NCBI GenBank assembly: GCA_015256945.1
Contig: JABZLB010000006.1
Coordinates: 1 to 64,000, forward strand
Length of the DNA stretch: 64,000 bases
Origin: Prevotellaceae bacterium
GTDB lineage: Bacteria > Bacteroidota > Bacteroidia > Bacteroidales > Bacteroidaceae
Reading direction: 5' to 3'
Each line of letters begins with the position of its first letter. Position 1 is the stretch's first letter. Positions 62,900 through 64,000 of the stretch are shown here, one piece after another. The translations under genes and the position numbers were made by a program. The notes under the pieces are model-generated. The model was not told the origin of the DNA. It was given only the letters and a program-made list of their open reading frames with translations, and searched no databases.

Positions 62900-64000
62900 A
62901 TGAAAAAGAATAATAAGGCCGGACACGGCCTGTCAGAATGTACTACTATCGTTGTAGGTGGGAAATTAACGGGTGACGGTTCGCGCATATTTGCACGGTC
63001 AGAAGACTTTGATGCCATGCGCTGTAAGAACTGGTTGGTTTTCGATGACACCGAAAACGGTCCGGAAGAGTTCGTTGCAGACGACAGCTCTTTTCGCTGT
63101 CCGCTGCCCAAAAAGCGCTTAGGCTACACAGCTCTGCCCGATTATCAGTATCACCACGAATGGGGAAGCGCCGGCTTTAACACCGCAGGCGTCGGCGAAA
63201 GCTCTACTGAAACCATCTTCAGCAGCCCAGAAGCACTGAAACACGACCCTTACGTTGAGAACGGATTAGCTGAGAACTGTACCTACAATACGGTATTGCC
63301 TTACGTGCATACCGCGCGTGAAGGTGTAGAACGCTTAGGTGCTATGATCGAGAAATACGGCTCAGCCGAAGGCTTCGGCATCGGTTTCATTGACGATAAT
63401 GAGACCTGGTACCTGGAGAATGCGTGCGGACACCACTGGCTTGCCTGCCGTATTCCAGACGATAAATACTTTGTTACCGGCAACCAAAGCCGCTTTCGCC
63501 AGTACGATCCCAACGATAAGGAGAACTTCTTAGCCGATAAAGACCTGCTCAGCTTTGCTGAAAAGCACGGCCTCTGGAACCCTGAGGAAGGACCTTTTGA
63601 CTTTCATACGGCCTACTCTAAAGACGATATTGCCGACCATACCTATAATTATACACGTGTATGGGGCTTGCAAAAGCTGTTCACTCCGTCGCTGAAGCAG
63701 GATGTCAACGTCAATAATTTCCCCGTCTTTGCTACGCCCGACAGCGGCCATATCACTGTACAGGAACTTCGAAATGCCTTTCGTTTCCACTACGACGGCA
63801 CCGAACACGATCCTTATTTGCACAATAACGGCAAGGAACCATGGCGCCCGGTATCCATCTTCCGCACCACACAAACCCACCTTATACAGGTTCGTCCCTG
63901 GCTGCCACAAGCCATAGGGCACGTTACTTACGTTGCCAACGGTATGGCCGACTTAGGTGTTTTCCTGCCCATTTACCAGGGAATTAAGAGCTTTCCGCGC
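62900..64000 (+). CDS. C69 family dipeptidase, truncated by the window edge
   Basis: An uninterrupted frame from ATG 62900 to the window end encodes 367 residues (MKKNNKAGHGLSECTTIVVG...). The SECTTIVVGGKLTGDGS segment has the Ntn-hydrolase Cys (residue 14) of the PepD/C69 family, followed by TIFARSEDFD-like and WGSAGFNTAGVGESSTETI segments. Later GFGIGFIDDNETWYLENACGHHW and the DAMRC region fit the peptidase. Unlike many Bacteroidetes relatives it shows no hydrophobic signal peptide before the Cys. It hydrolyses dipeptides; substrate details unknown. The C terminus is missing. Confidence 0.85.
   Translation, partial: MKKNNKAGHGLSECTTIVVGGKLTGDGSRIFARSEDFDAMRCKNWLVFDDTENGPEEFVADDSSFRCPLPKKRLGYTALPDYQYHHEWGSAGFNTAGVGESSTETIFSSPEALKHDPYVENGLAENCTYNTVLPYVHTAREGVERLGAMIEKYGSAEGFGIGFIDDNETWYLENACGHHWLACRIPDDKYFVTGNQSRFRQYDPNDKENFLADKDLLSFAEKHGLWNPEEGPFDFHTAYSKDDIADHTYNYTRVWGLQKLFTPSLKQDVNVNNFPVFATPDSGHITVQELRNAFRFHYDGTEHDPYLHNNGKEPWRPVSIFRTTQTHLIQVRPWLPQAIGHVTYVANGMADLGVFLPIYQGIKSFPR

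Overview
The window looks like a chromosomal segment of a Bacteroidales bacterium, most likely Prevotellaceae. The evidence is TAnnTTTG -7 promoter boxes in front of most transcription units, no convincing Shine-Dalgarno sequences, a SusC/SusD pair, a Rho factor with a long disordered insert, long SecA, and DUF1573, DUF4105 and DUF5103 family proteins. The genus is an inference from family resemblance; there is no rRNA here to settle it. No insertion sequence, prophage, integrase or CRISPR array was seen.

Layout. 1-8.4 kb: partial hypothetical, winged-helix protein, aspS, DUF1573 protein, DASS-type transporter, unknown secreted protein, PpiD-like foldase. 8.7-14.8 kb: CorC/HlyC-type membrane protein, LptC-like lipoprotein, outer-membrane barrel protein, then divergently a DUF4105 protein and a PafA-like protein that appears to have lost its catalytic residues. 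14.9-19.2 kb: secA and an ABC ATPase. 19.3-22.2 kb: five consecutive immunity-like genes (Imm26-like, unknown, Imm11-like, Imm10-like, SUKH) with no toxin beside them. 22.9-39.0 kb: rpsA, rho, TPR protein and substrate-binding lipoprotein, radA, an unknown membrane-anchored protein, queC, pgk, DUF5103 protein, pyk, FAD-dependent oxidoreductase. 39.2-44.3 kb: threonine operon thrA, an ApgM-like proposed homoserine kinase, thrC. 44.7 kb: tRNA-Lys(CTT). 45.0-54.2 kb: a polysaccharide utilization locus (GH30, SusC, SusD, GH30 lipoprotein, surface glycan-binding lipoprotein), probably for a beta-glucan such as beta-1,6-glucan. 55.4-64.0 kb: TrmN6-like methyltransferase, lon, tgt, LptF/G permease, DEAD-box helicase and a truncated C69 dipeptidase.

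The most unusual signal is a family of four GC-rich intergenic elements, at 8608-8684, 22606-22682, 44411-44487 and 54473-54549. Each is exactly 77 bp and consists of four 10-bp near-palindromes (consensus GRCGRYCGYC, inner CGRYCG matched in all sixteen) whose starts are 22 or 23 bp apart. I do not recognise this element. It looks like a phased protein-binding array or a mobile palindromic element. Other points worth checking are the immunity gene cluster with a duplicated promoter block, a candidate small RNA of about 90 nt at 54865-54952, a 22-bp tandem repeat between susC and susD, and the two GH30 paralogues that bracket SusC/SusD.
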